Assembly: GCF_963528755.1 (NCBI RefSeq)
Contig: NZ_CAURXA010000004.1
Coordinates: forward strand, 186,001-250,000
From: Selenomonas sp963528755
GTDB lineage: Bacteria; Bacillota; Negativicutes; Selenomonadales; Selenomonadaceae
Direction: 5' to 3'
Length of the DNA: 64,000 nucleotides
In this document: in pieces, positions 48,321-56,809 of the stretch
Layout of the letters: every line of letters starts with the position of its first letter
How positions within the stretch are numbered: position 1 is the stretch's first letter
Program-made: the position numbers and the translations under genes
Notes under the pieces: model-generated
What the model was told of the DNA's origin: nothing
Seen by the model: only the letters and a program-made list of their open reading frames with translations
Databases searched by the model: none

Positions 48321-50156
48321 ATGACTTTGAATCGAATTGTCGTTGTGTCCATGGTGCGTAATGAAGAGGACATCATTGAGAGCTTTGTGCGCTGGCATTG
48401 TGCGATTGCAGACGCTATGCTGGTGCTCGATCACAGGAGTACGGATCGTACAAAGGAAATCTTGTGCGCACTGCGAGATGAGGGCCTGCCTCTTATCCTT
48501 GCAGAGGCGGAGGATATGGCGTACAGGCAGTGGGAATATACGACGGAGCTTGTGGTTCGTGCGTTCCGTGAGTTTTCCGCGGATGTCGTATGCCCGCTGG
48601 ATGCGGATGAGTTTTTACTGGCTGATACCGAGGATGTCTTCCAGAGTCGCCGCATTCTGCAAAATTTGGAGCTTGGAGTTTATTATCACTTGGCATGGAT
48701 TGATCATTTCCTTACGCGCCCCGAGGAAGATCAGGACATGTTCCTTCTCGCACGCGAGCATGTGCGAGAACGGAGTCCCAGAATGGACAGCAAGGTTTTG
48801 TTGACTCGCAGAGACGGGGATATTCCTCTTTGGCTGGAAGGAAGGATGTCCGTTGCGCAGGGAAATCATTTCGTGGCGATTCGTGAAAACGGCAGGTCAG
48901 TATCTTGTCCGATGCGCGAAGCAGCAGGACTATACCTTGCACATTTCCCAGAACGCAGCATAGAGCAGATCCTATCCAAGAACATTGTTGGCTGGCTCAC
49001 GAATGTAGCAAAGTTTTCCGGTGGAACTGTTATGGCAATCCATTGGCGTCTTATTTTTCAAGCATACCTCACGCATGAACGGTTCGAAATGTCAGCGGCA
49101 AGCGAGCCCTTACCGAGTCGGCAGGACGCTTTTCGAGGACGTTTCCCGCTTCGCTTCACACGGAAGGAAGTTCCCGAGCATAAGCTGCTGCGCAACATCA
49201 TGCTGACGGCGGAAGGCATTGCGGAGGCCCATGCGCAGAAGGAAGCCGTTCTCCGTATGGTGGAAAGAGATGGTCGAAAGTGTGTAGAACCGCCCGTGGT
49301 CAGTGTGCTTATTCCTTTTTATGGCGACATACAGGCGCTTCGCCTTTCCCTTCGCGATCTTGCTTTGCAAAAATATCCTTTTTATGAATGCATCCTCCTG
49401 TGCTTTTCTCCCGTGGAAAAGGAGCGCCTCCGCATTCTTGCCGAAGAGGAGGAGATATCGCATCCTCTTATTCTGACAGGGGCTGAGGTTCAGCATTTGC
49501 CGCAGCATGTCCGCGGCACATATGTGCAGTATTTCCTGCCGGACGTTTCCCACAATAGCGCCTGCTTGCAGCAGATGGTGACCTCGCTTGCACTGAACGA
49601 TGATATTTCTTTTGTGATGGCGGATGCTGAAGTATCGGAGGGAGATGCTCCTGGGCCGCCCGTTTATTTGGACTTTGCCACGTACGGACTTCCGTTCTAT
49701 TCTTTTGAAAGTGATGACCTGCGAAAGAAAATTCTCAAACAGGGGAAATTTCCTAAAGGCGGCATGTCCGAAGCGCTCTTTCGACGTGAGACGATGGAAT
49801 CTTGCAATTATCTTCTAAGAGAACTGCAAGATATGAGTCTGCAAAGGCTTTCTCTATGGCTCTCAATCTTTGAGAAAACAAGCCGCGTCGGCTTCTTTAA
49901 GAAAGCGCTCGTTCAGGTTCGGCGAAGGCTCAGTTCAGAGGAAAAACTCCTTTGCCACATGGAATGGCTATTGTTGCTTGAGCAGGAGATTCAAACGAGA
50001 AAACGGGGGATTTCTTCAGAAGAACTGAAAGTTGCCGTTACGCTTGCCATAGATGGCAACCGCGATGGAATCCTCGCCGTCCGGTCTGGCGTAAGTTCTG
50101 GACTTTATGAAGAGTGCAGCAGACTTCGGTCAGAACTGGCGCAGCAGGTATGCTGA
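48321..50156 (+). CDS. Glycosyltransferase with two GT-A-like domains
   Basis: The product has 611 residues. The N-terminal domain (~1-250) is of the PF13704 type (IVVVSMVRNEEDIIESFVRW, LDHRSTDRT, PLDADEFL). A second GT2-like domain begins near residue 324 (VSVLIPFYGDIQALRLSL) but lacks a clear DxD, so it may be inactive. Codon use and A+T content resemble the 21-36 kb array more than the neighbouring operon. ATG 48321 follows GGAGGTGAG. No function can be named beyond transfer of a sugar in surface-glycan synthesis. It is probably not part of the SCIFF system. Confidence 0.8.
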   Translation: MTLNRIVVVSMVRNEEDIIESFVRWHCAIADAMLVLDHRSTDRTKEILCALRDEGLPLILAEAEDMAYRQWEYTTELVVRAFREFSADVVCPLDADEFLLADTEDVFQSRRILQNLELGVYYHLAWIDHFLTRPEEDQDMFLLAREHVRERSPRMDSKVLLTRRDGDIPLWLEGRMSVAQGNHFVAIRENGRSVSCPMREAAGLYLAHFPERSIEQILSKNIVGWLTNVAKFSGGTVMAIHWRLIFQAYLTHERFEMSAASEPLPSRQDAFRGRFPLRFTRKEVPEHKLLRNIMLTAEGIAEAHAQKEAVLRMVERDGRKCVEPPVVSVLIPFYGDIQALRLSLRDLALQKYPFYECILLCFSPVEKERLRILAEEEEISHPLILTGAEVQHLPQHVRGTYVQYFLPDVSHNSACLQQMVTSLALNDDISFVMADAEVSEGDAPGPPVYLDFATYGLPFYSFESDDLRKKILKQGKFPKGGMSEALFRRETMESCNYLLRELQDMSLQRLSLWLSIFEKTSRVGFFKKALVQVRRRLSSEEKLLCHMEWLLLLEQEIQTRKRGISSEELKVAVTLAIDGNRDGILAVRSGVSSGLYEECSRLRSELAQQVC

Positions 50157-50222
50157 TTGAGGCACTTTCGATGCTTGGAGAAAGAGAGCGGACGATGCTT
50201 TGGATATGCATTTTGTTGCAAT

Positions 50223-50262
50223 GGGTGCATGAAGTTGACAGACTTCATGCACCCGTTTTTTT
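50223..50262 (+). terminator. Strong terminator before the deoR operon
   Basis: GGGTGCATGAAGT (50223-50235) pairs perfectly with ACTTCATGCACCC (50242-50254), then a run of seven T. Confidence 0.92.
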
Positions 50263-50294
50263 GCAGCATAAAGACAATGCGTTTATTTTCTATA

Positions 50295-50344
50295 TTGACA
50301 GAAGAAAACGACAGCTTTATAATAAGATAACAAAAGATAACAAA
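50295..50344 (+). promoter_or_regulatory. Promoter and repeated operator of the four-carbon acid sugar operon
   Basis: A perfect TTGACA (50295-50300), 17 bases, and a perfect TATAAT (50318-50323) form a consensus promoter. Two perfect tandem copies of AGATAACAAA follow at 50325-50334 and 50335-50344, and a degenerate third may lie beyond. Direct repeats near the transcription start are typical DeoR-family operator sites, so the regulator encoded next probably represses its own operon here. Confidence 0.75.
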
Positions 50345-50376
50345 ATATAAACTAAATTAACATCAAGGGGGCGCAT

Positions 50377-51141
50377 ATGATTTCGATCGACAGGAAGAAA
50401 TTTATTCTTGACTACCTGCAGCAGAATGAAACGGTCACGAGCAGCGTCCTGGTGCAGGCGCTCAATGTCACGGCCATGACGATTAGCCGTGATCTCAAAC
50501 AGTTGGAAGAGAAGGGGCTGCTCGTGCGCACGCACGGCGGAGCCATGCTGCCAAACTACATCGTGGAAGAGACTTCGTATGCGAAGAAGAAGGTGCGCGA
50601 TATCGAAGTTAAGCGGCGCATCGCGGAGGCGGCGCTGCGGCAGATCCGTGCGGGTATGACGGTCTTCTTCGATGCAGGCACGACGACGTTCGAGATTGCT
50701 GACCGTTTGAAGAAATCAGCGCCCGCTAATATCACGGTTGTGACGAACGATTTGCACATAGGTGCGCATCTGTATTCTCAAACAGAGATTCGCACCATCC
50801 TCTTGGGCGGTGTCGTCTTGCCGGAGACAGGGGCTGTTGCGGGTGCTATGGCGACGGAGCAGCTTGTGCGTTACGGCATTGATCTCGCCTTTGTCGGCAC
50901 GTCTGCCGTCACGGAGGACTTCTTTCTTGTCGTACCGACGGAGAGCAAGTGCGTGTTCAAGCGGAAACTCCTTGAGATAAGCGAGGTTTCGATACTTGTC
51001 GCTGATCGATCGAAGTTCCGCAAGAAAAAGCTCTATAAGGCGGCTCATATGAGCGAACTGGATCGCGTCATCACGGATTATCCGTTTACGAAGACAGAGG
51101 TGAAGAAGGCGATGCCGCGTGGAGAAATCATCGCGATTTGA
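50377..51141 (+). CDS. DeoR-family transcriptional regulator
   Basis: The product has 254 residues. The N-terminal winged helix-turn-helix (~1-55) contains LNVTAMTISRDLKQLEEKGL and RTHGGAM. The C-terminal sensor domain of the sugar-phosphate isomerase type contains VFFDAGTTTFEIADRL and AFVGTSAV. DeoR proteins usually repress sugar-use operons and respond to a phosphorylated intermediate, here perhaps a 4-phosphorylated four-carbon acid. The start follows AAGGGGGCG. It is the first gene of the operon. Confidence 0.93.
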   Translation: MISIDRKKFILDYLQQNETVTSSVLVQALNVTAMTISRDLKQLEEKGLLVRTHGGAMLPNYIVEETSYAKKKVRDIEVKRRIAEAALRQIRAGMTVFFDAGTTTFEIADRLKKSAPANITVVTNDLHIGAHLYSQTEIRTILLGGVVLPETGAVAGAMATEQLVRYGIDLAFVGTSAVTEDFFLVVPTESKCVFKRKLLEISEVSILVADRSKFRKKKLYKAAHMSELDRVITDYPFTKTEVKKAMPRGEIIAI

Positions 51142-51168
51142 TCGGCTTGCCGGGAAGGAGAAGATACG

Positions 51169-52446
51169 ATGAAAGGCGTGATTGTTGCTGACGATCTGAC
51201 AGGGGCGAATGCATCGGGCGTGCTCCTCAAGAAAATTGGACTTAGTGTGAGCAGTCTCTTTCGCCTGACTGGAGCGACAGAGCACAAGGCGGATGTGCTG
51301 GCCTACTCGACGGCGAGCCGCGGATTATCCTCCGAGGAGGCTTTCCGACGTGTCAGAGAAGCCTTTTTGCAGTTGAAGTCGGGTGGTGAATTTTTCAACA
51401 AGCGCATTGATTCGACGCTGCGCGGCAATATCGGAGCGGAGATTGACGGGGCACTTTCCGCCTTGGGCGACGACTTTACGGCGATTGTCGTACCCGCTTA
51501 TCCCGACTCGGGACGCATCGTCGCAAATCGAACGATGCTCGTGAACGGCATGCTTCTGACAGAGTCGGATGCGGGGCGCGATCCGAAGATGCCCGTTGCA
51601 TCGGATGATGTTGTAGATCTTGTCGCGCAGCAAACGCGCCACAAGGTGCGATACTTTTCGTTGAAAGATTTGGCGCAGGACGTGGATTCGCTTGCCGCTG
51701 CCGTCAGAGAAGCGGCGAAGGAGGTGCGCGTTCTCGTCTTTGATGCGGTGCGCAATGAAGATGTGCAGAAGATCGCCAAAGCGGTGCTGCAGAGCGGCTG
51801 CCGCGTGCTGACGGTCGATCCCGGGCCCTTGACCATGCAGTTTGTGTACGAGATGCAGGTGAAGGAAAAGCGCGAACAGAAGGTTTTGCTCGTCATCGGC
51901 AGCGTGACGGCGACGACGAAGCGGCAGATTGCCGATTTGCTGCAAAAGAGGCGCGTATTCTTTGTCGACATGCGCGTGAAGGAGTTTTTCGAGAAGGAGC
52001 GGCGTGAGGCGGAAATTCGGCGGGTCGTCAATAAGATCTGTGATGCCGTAGACGCTGAAGACGTTCTCTTGCTGACGACGACGCCACTTTCTGATGAGGG
52101 ACATCTCGATCTCAAGGCGACTGCGAAGGCACTCGGTGTCACTCCGGAGGATGTGTCACGCATCCTTTCCGGCACATTGACCGAGGCTGCGGGCGAGATC
52201 TTGGAGAAGAGCGGCAAACTCGAGGGTATTTATTGTTCGGGTGGTGACATCACGATTGCTCTCTTGGAGAAGTTGGACGCCGACGGCATCGAGGTGCGTG
52301 ACGAGGTTCTGCCGCTTGCTGTCTACGGGCGCATTCTTGGCGGTCGCCTGCCGAAGCTGCGCATTGTGACGAAGGGGGGGATGATCGGCGGCGATGATGC
52401 GATCGGGCTTTGCTTGGAAAAAATCGCCAAGGATATTGCCCTTTGA
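51169..52446 (+). CDS. dtnK: Four-carbon acid sugar kinase (DUF1537 family)
   Basis: The product has 425 residues. The N-terminal DUF1537 domain has VADDLTGANASG at the start and KRIDSTLRGNIGAE. The C-terminal nucleotide-binding domain has YCSGGDITIALLEKL and VTKGGMIGGDDAI. The family phosphorylates D-threonate, D-erythronate, L-threonate and related acids at O4. The neighbouring pdxA2-type gene makes D-threonate or D-erythronate the best guess, since the L-threonate route would need the OtnC aldolase instead. A GGAAGGAGA ribosome-binding site is present. Confidence 0.9.
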   Translation: MKGVIVADDLTGANASGVLLKKIGLSVSSLFRLTGATEHKADVLAYSTASRGLSSEEAFRRVREAFLQLKSGGEFFNKRIDSTLRGNIGAEIDGALSALGDDFTAIVVPAYPDSGRIVANRTMLVNGMLLTESDAGRDPKMPVASDDVVDLVAQQTRHKVRYFSLKDLAQDVDSLAAAVREAAKEVRVLVFDAVRNEDVQKIAKAVLQSGCRVLTVDPGPLTMQFVYEMQVKEKREQKVLLVIGSVTATTKRQIADLLQKRRVFFVDMRVKEFFEKERREAEIRRVVNKICDAVDAEDVLLLTTTPLSDEGHLDLKATAKALGVTPEDVSRILSGTLTEAAGEILEKSGKLEGIYCSGGDITIALLEKLDADGIEVRDEVLPLAVYGRILGGRLPKLRIVTKGGMIGGDDAIGLCLEKIAKDIAL

Positions 52447-52477
52447 TGATTCTTGAAAGATAAAAGGAGTTGTGCGT

Positions 52478-53491
52478 ATGGAAAAGAATGTGATGGAAAA
52501 ACCTCTGATCGGTGTGCCTATGGGCGATCCTGCCGGAGTCGGTGCGGAGATCACCGTCAAATCTTTGCTCGACAAGAAGGTGACGGATGTTGCGAGGGTC
52601 ATCGTCGTCGGCGATAAGGGCACGATGGAGCAGGCAATCGGTGTCTGCGGCGTAGAGGCGCGCATCCATACGGTGGAGGAGCCTGCGGCTGCCGTTGATG
52701 AGGCGGGCGTCATCAATCTTATTGATCTCAAAAATGTCGATATGGCGAAGCTGAAGATGGGCGAAGTCCAAGCGATGTGCGGACAGGCGGCATTTGATTA
52801 CATCAAGAAGTGCGTGGAGCTGGCGATGGCGCACAAGATTGATGCGATTGCCACGACGCCGATCAATAAGGAGTCTCTGCGTGCGGCGAAGATTAACTAC
52901 ATCGGACATACGGAGATTCTTGGCGGACTGTCGAACTCGCGTGATCCGCTGACGATGTTCGAGGTTGACGAGATGCGCGTGTTCTTCCTCACGCGTCACA
53001 TGTCACTGCGTGATGCCTGTGATGCCATCACGAAGGAGCGCGTGCTTGAGTATATCCGCCGCTGCACGAAAGCATTGAAGCAGCTCGGCGTCGAGGGGAA
53101 GATGGCGGTCGCGGGACTCAATCCGCACTCGGGTGAGCATGGGCTCTTCGGTTGGGAAGAAGTCAAGGAGATTGCGCCTGCTGTGGAAGAGGCGCAGAAG
53201 GAAGGCTATGATGTGGTGGGCCCGATCGGTCCGGACTCCGTCTTTCATCAGGCGTTGCAGGGACGCTATCAGGCGGTTCTTTCCCTCTATCACGATCAAG
53301 GTCATATCGCGACGAAGACGTATGACTTCGAGCGTACGATCGCCGTCACACTCGACATGCCGTTCCTGCGCACATCGGTCGATCATGGTACGGCTTTCGA
53401 CATTGCCGGAAAGGGTATCGTGAGTGCCGTGAGCATGGTGGAGGCGATCCGCCTCGCAGCAAAATATGCCCCGAATTTCAAGCAAGGCTAA
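52478..53491 (+). CDS. pdxA2: 4-phospho-D-threonate / 4-phospho-D-erythronate dehydrogenase (PdxA2 type)
   Basis: The product is a 337-residue member of the PdxA family. GVPMGDPAGVGAEI at the N-terminus, the metal-binding histidines in YIGHTEILGG, GLNPHSGEHGLFG and YHDQGHIATKTYDF, and VDHGTAFDIAGKG are all present. PdxA2 enzymes oxidise and decarboxylate the 4-phospho-acid to dihydroxyacetone phosphate and CO2. The kinase before it and permease after it support the catabolic function rather than vitamin B6 synthesis. ATG 52478 follows AAAGGAG with an 8-base spacing. Confidence 0.9.
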   Translation: MEKNVMEKPLIGVPMGDPAGVGAEITVKSLLDKKVTDVARVIVVGDKGTMEQAIGVCGVEARIHTVEEPAAAVDEAGVINLIDLKNVDMAKLKMGEVQAMCGQAAFDYIKKCVELAMAHKIDAIATTPINKESLRAAKINYIGHTEILGGLSNSRDPLTMFEVDEMRVFFLTRHMSLRDACDAITKERVLEYIRRCTKALKQLGVEGKMAVAGLNPHSGEHGLFGWEEVKEIAPAVEEAQKEGYDVVGPIGPDSVFHQALQGRYQAVLSLYHDQGHIATKTYDFERTIAVTLDMPFLRTSVDHGTAFDIAGKGIVSAVSMVEAIRLAAKYAPNFKQG

Positions 53492-53543
53492 GAGGGGCAG
53501 CTCCGCAGAAACAACGACTTTATGAACAAGGAGATGAATCCTC

Positions 53544-54908
53544 ATGGCTGCAGAAACACAAATTCTCATAGGTCTTGGCGTTGGTATTACCTGCTTGATT
53601 TTCATGATCATGAAGACCAAGATTCATACATTCTTGGCGCTGATCTTGGCAACCGTTCTTGTTGGTGTGATCGGCGGCATCGAGTTCAAGCAGATTGTCG
53701 CGAGCATCACGAAGGGATTCGGTGGTACGCTTGGGAGCATCGGCATCATCATCGGCTTTGGCGTCATGATGGGCCAGCTCTTCGAGGTATCGGGTGCGGC
53801 AAAGCGCATGGCTCTGTGCTTCCTCAAGCTTTTCGGCAAGGGACGTGAAGAAATCGCTATGGCATTGACGGGCTTCCTCGTCTCCATCCCGATTTTCTGT
53901 GATTCGGGTTTTGTCATCTTGACACCTCTGGCCAAGGCGATTTCTACAGAAGCGCGCAAGTCGATCGTATCCATCGGCATCGCTCTCGCCACCGGCCTCG
54001 TTATTACACATACGATGGTGCCGCCGACACCGGGGCCTGTGGGAGTCGCAGGCATCTTTGAAGTGAGTGTCGGATCCTTGATTCTCTGGGGACTCGTGCT
54101 CTCCGTGCCGATGCTCATCGGGCCTTTGCTCTTTGCGAAGTGGGCAGGCGAAAGGATTTGGCAGATTCCGACAGCGGATGGCGGTTGGACGCGTGACAGA
54201 TCGTATACGGCATCGAATCAGGGAAGCAGCATCTACGATGACGCGCATCTGCCTTCGGCCTTCATCTCGTTTGCGCCGATCGTCGTTCCGATCCTTTTGA
54301 TTCTTATTGGTACAGTGGCGGCTGCCATGGGGATGAAAGGGCAGATCGCCGATGTCATTCAGTTCTTCGGCACACCAGTTATTGCCGTCGGCATCGGGCT
54401 TCTCCTGACGATCTATGGCCTGACGGGAAGTCTCGATAGGAAACGCGTGCTGGAGGAAATGGAAACTGGTATCAAGTCAGCGGGCATCATCATCCTCATC
54501 ACAGGCGGCGGCGGTGCTTTCGGCATGTTGATCCGCGACAGCGGCGTCGGCACGGTTCTGGCTGAGACTATGCTGCAGACGAGCATTCCTGCCATCTTGC
54601 TGCCGTTCTTCATCGCGACGATCGTGCGCTTCATCCAAGGCAGCGGCACGGTGGCGATGATTACGGCGGCCTCGATCACGGCGCCAATTATCGCGAATCT
54701 TTCCGTGAACCCTGTCTTCGCGGCTCTCGCCGCCTGTGTGGGCTCGCTTTTCTACTCGTATTTCAACGACAGTTTCTTCTGGGTTGTCAACCGTTCCATC
54801 GGCATCACCGAAGGCAAAGAGCAGCTTCGCCTCTACTCCGTTGCCAGCACGATTGCTTGGGCGACAGGCATCGTCGTGCTCTTGATTCTCAACGCGATGT
54901 TCGGTTGA
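53544..54908 (+). CDS. GntP-family acid sugar permease
   Basis: The product is a 454-residue inner-membrane protein with about twelve hydrophobic helices. Family segments include GFGVMMGQLFEVSGAAKRMA, GFLVSIPIFCDSGFVIL and HTMVPPTPGPVGVAGIF. GntP transporters import gluconate-like acids with protons. In this operon the substrate is probably D-threonate or D-erythronate. It is the last gene; a terminator follows. Confidence 0.92.
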   Translation: MAAETQILIGLGVGITCLIFMIMKTKIHTFLALILATVLVGVIGGIEFKQIVASITKGFGGTLGSIGIIIGFGVMMGQLFEVSGAAKRMALCFLKLFGKGREEIAMALTGFLVSIPIFCDSGFVILTPLAKAISTEARKSIVSIGIALATGLVITHTMVPPTPGPVGVAGIFEVSVGSLILWGLVLSVPMLIGPLLFAKWAGERIWQIPTADGGWTRDRSYTASNQGSSIYDDAHLPSAFISFAPIVVPILLILIGTVAAAMGMKGQIADVIQFFGTPVIAVGIGLLLTIYGLTGSLDRKRVLEEMETGIKSAGIIILITGGGGAFGMLIRDSGVGTVLAETMLQTSIPAILLPFFIATIVRFIQGSGTVAMITAASITAPIIANLSVNPVFAALAACVGSLFYSYFNDSFFWVVNRSIGITEGKEQLRLYSVASTIAWATGIVVLLILNAMFG

Positions 54909-54930
54909 TATTTCTGTAGTTTTCATCGAA

Positions 54931-54972
54931 GTCTCCATGCTGCAGTCTATGTGGCATGGAGACCTTTATTTT
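54931..54972 (+). terminator. Terminator of the four-carbon acid sugar operon
   Basis: GTCTCCATGC (54931-54940) pairs perfectly with GCATGGAGAC (54954-54963), followed by CTTTATTTT. Confidence 0.88.
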
Positions 54973-54978
54973 AGCGTG

Positions 54979-55085
54979 AAATCCCAAGAGATCAAGCTGA
55001 AGCGCAGATCGATTGGCTAGGTTTCTGTAACGGCGCACAATGTCCGCAAAGTAGACTTTTGCGCGTGTAGTTTACTGATCATATG
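54979..55085 (+). repeat. Dispersed repeat, copy B
   Basis: This is the second copy of the ~110-bp sequence at 19646-19760, in the same orientation. It lies in a gene-free stretch (54909-55351) just after an operon terminator and is not followed by a gene on the plus strand. Its reading frame is interrupted by TAG at about 55018, which supports a non-coding nature. Confidence 0.65.
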
Positions 55086-55142
55086 TGTGGTATGTTGCAG
55101 GAGGGCGAAGAAGTTGATGCAGTAGCCGTGGAATAGTCATAG

Positions 55143-55175
55143 AAAAAGCGACCCTTGGGGAAAGGGTCGCTTTTT
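55143..55175 (+). terminator. Orphan hairpin terminator
   Basis: AAAAAGCGACCCTT (55143-55156) pairs with AGGGTCGCTTTTT (55163-55175). No gene ends just before it on either strand. It could end a short non-coding transcript that includes repeat copy B, or it may be bidirectional insulation. The following 55176-55312 contains nothing I can recognise. Confidence 0.75.
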
Positions 55176-55312
55176 GGGAGTGGTCGGGGATTGGGGAAAT
55201 CCCCTCTGGATAGTGGTTATGGGGTTTGAGAAGGTTTTAGAAAGCACGGATGAATCGAGAGCGCCGATGGAACGGACTGCATCGCTATCCGTGATTTCTT
55301 TATGGGGAAGTT

Positions 55313-55342
55313 CTCGGGGCGGTTCAAGATCCCCGCCCCGAG
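55313..55342 (-). terminator. GC-rich hairpin after the reverse rubrerythrin gene
   Basis: CTCGGGGCGG (55313-55322) pairs perfectly with CCGCCCCGAG (55333-55342), ten bases beyond the stop codon of the minus-strand gene. No T run follows on the minus strand, so termination strength is uncertain. Confidence 0.6.
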
Positions 55343-55351
55343 GGAAAGTCC

Positions 55352-55900
55352 TTACTTATTGCCGAAGTAGCGGTCAAAGAGACCCTTGAAGCCGCGGCCG
55401 TGACGCGCCTCGTCCTTGCACATCTCGTGCACGGTGTCGTGGATGGCGTCGAGGTTCAGCTGCTTCGCGAGCGTAGCGAGCTCCTTCTTGCCTGCGCAGG
55501 CGCCGTGCTCGGCGTCGACGCGCATCTTGAGGTTCTCCTTCGTGCTCGAAGTCAGAACCTCGCCGAGAAGCTCCGCAAACTTCGCCGCATGCTCGGCTTC
55601 CTCGAAAGCGTAGCGCTTGAAGGCCTCGGCAATCTCGGGATAGCCTTCGCGGTCTGCCTGGCGACTCATCGCGAGGTACATGCCGACCTCGGAACACTCG
55701 CCCGTGAAGTTCATGCGCAGGCCTTCGATGACCTTTTCATCCGCACCCTTGGCAGCGCCGACATGATGCTCGTCCGCAAACTGCATGTCGCCCGTCTGCT
55801 CGACGAACTTGGAAGCGGGCGCATGACAGATCGGACACTCTGCCGGAGCCTGGTCGCCCTCGTGAACATAACCGCAAACCGTGCAAACAAACTTTTTCAT
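55352..55900 (-). CDS. Reverse rubrerythrin (NADH peroxidase component)
   Basis: The product has 182 residues. An N-terminal rubredoxin-like zinc/iron domain (CTVCGYVHEG...CPICHAPASKF) precedes a ferritin-like diiron domain with glutamates and histidines (TGECSEVGMYLAMSRQAD, EEAEHAAKF, CKDEARHGRGF). The rubredoxin-first order marks the reverse rubrerythrins, which pass electrons from NADH to hydrogen peroxide and protect anaerobes from oxygen. A good site, GGGAGGT, precedes the ATG on the minus strand. A TATAAT at 56016-56011 (minus) may be its -10 element. Confidence 0.93.
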   Translation of the reverse strand: MKKFVCTVCGYVHEGDQAPAECPICHAPASKFVEQTGDMQFADEHHVGAAKGADEKVIEGLRMNFTGECSEVGMYLAMSRQADREGYPEIAEAFKRYAFEEAEHAAKFAELLGEVLTSSTKENLKMRVDAEHGACAGKKELATLAKQLNLDAIHDTVHEMCKDEARHGRGFKGLFDRYFGNK

Positions 55901-56135
55901 TTTACATTACCTCCCAAAATATCGTGGATGTTTTTCTTTTTCTTGGTAGTGGCTCGCGATTCACTGTGCGGGGTTGTTTCCCTCATGTGCTTGTCGCTTG
56001 CTGTGCCCTTATTATAGGCGAAGCGTCCCAAGAAGAAAATATCGAAAAAATGCTAAATAACAAAGATATAGTCATATATCGTGAAATATCTCCATATATC
56101 TCACGTTTTTATACTTTTTCAAAATAAATACTAGT

Positions 56136-56150
56136 GGATAATTATTATTG
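56136..56150. promoter_or_regulatory. Possible Fur/PerR-type operator
   Basis: GGATAATTATTATTG matches the 15-base Fur consensus TGATAATNATTATCA at about 12 positions and the PerR consensus at about 11. It lies in the 399-base gap between the divergent reverse rubrerythrin gene and tsaE. The rest of this gap is very A+T-rich, with a small hairpin (CGTGA...TCACG then TTTTT) at 56080-56110. Similar boxes can arise by chance in such A+T-rich DNA. Confidence 0.35.
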
Positions 56151-56299
56151 ATAAAAAGTATCGCTATACTTGCGCGAAGCGTTTCAAAAAACGGCAGGCT
56201 TGTGGTATGATAGGCAGAGAAACGACGGAGAGCTTCGGCAAAAAGCTCAGCGCGATAGCTGAGGGACGCGGCGCTCTCCTATGGAAAGGTGTTGCAGTA

Positions 56300-56809
56300 A
56301 TGTTTACGGTGGAAACGGCTTCGCCCGAGGAGACGGCAGCGCTCGCCGAGCGCATCGGGGCGCTTTGCCCGGCGGGAACGGTCTTCGCGCTCGCGGGCGA
56401 TCTCGGCGCGGGAAAGACGCTCTTCGTGCAGGGATTGGCGCGCGGCATGGGATTTTCGGGCGAGGTCACGAGTCCGACGTTCAACTTGATGAACGTATAT
56501 GAAGGGAAGATGCGCCTTACGCATTTCGACGTCTATCGCCTGGAGTGTGCTGAGGAGCTTTATGACATTGGCTTCTACGAGTATGCGGACGACTCCGAGG
56601 GTGTCGTCGTCGTCGAGTGGTTCGACAAGTTCAGCGAGGAGATGCCCGCGGACTATGTGCGCGTGACGATCGAGCGCGTGGCATCTTCGGCGGGGGAGGT
56701 CGATTCAGAGGAGGCGGCGGATCGCCGTCGGCTGTGTTTTTCGCTTGTGGGAGTGCAGCTCAAGGAATTTTTTGAGGAGATGAGGGACGTTGTCGATTCT
56801 GGCGATTGA
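56300..56809 (+). CDS. tsaE: tRNA t6A biosynthesis ATPase TsaE
   Basis: The product has 169 residues. The P-loop is GDLGAGKT; EVTSPTFNLMNVY and HFDVYRLECAEELYDIGF are the family signatures. TsaE is the ATPase needed with TsaB and TsaD to put threonylcarbamoyl on A37 of tRNAs. ATG 56300 gives the usual length. A longer frame opens at 56207, but those residues do not match the family. First gene of the tsaE-tsaB-rimI-tsaD operon; it overlaps tsaB by 20 bases. Confidence 0.93.
   Translation: MFTVETASPEETAALAERIGALCPAGTVFALAGDLGAGKTLFVQGLARGMGFSGEVTSPTFNLMNVYEGKMRLTHFDVYRLECAEELYDIGFYEYADDSEGVVVVEWFDKFSEEMPADYVRVTIERVASSAGEVDSEEAADRRRLCFSLVGVQLKEFFEEMRDVVDSGD

Noticed and set aside
55174..55389. 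71-codon plus-strand frame in the gap before the reverse rubrerythrin gene
   Set aside because: No ribosome-binding site, no recognisable motif, and it runs through the GC-rich hairpin into the antisense of the next gene.
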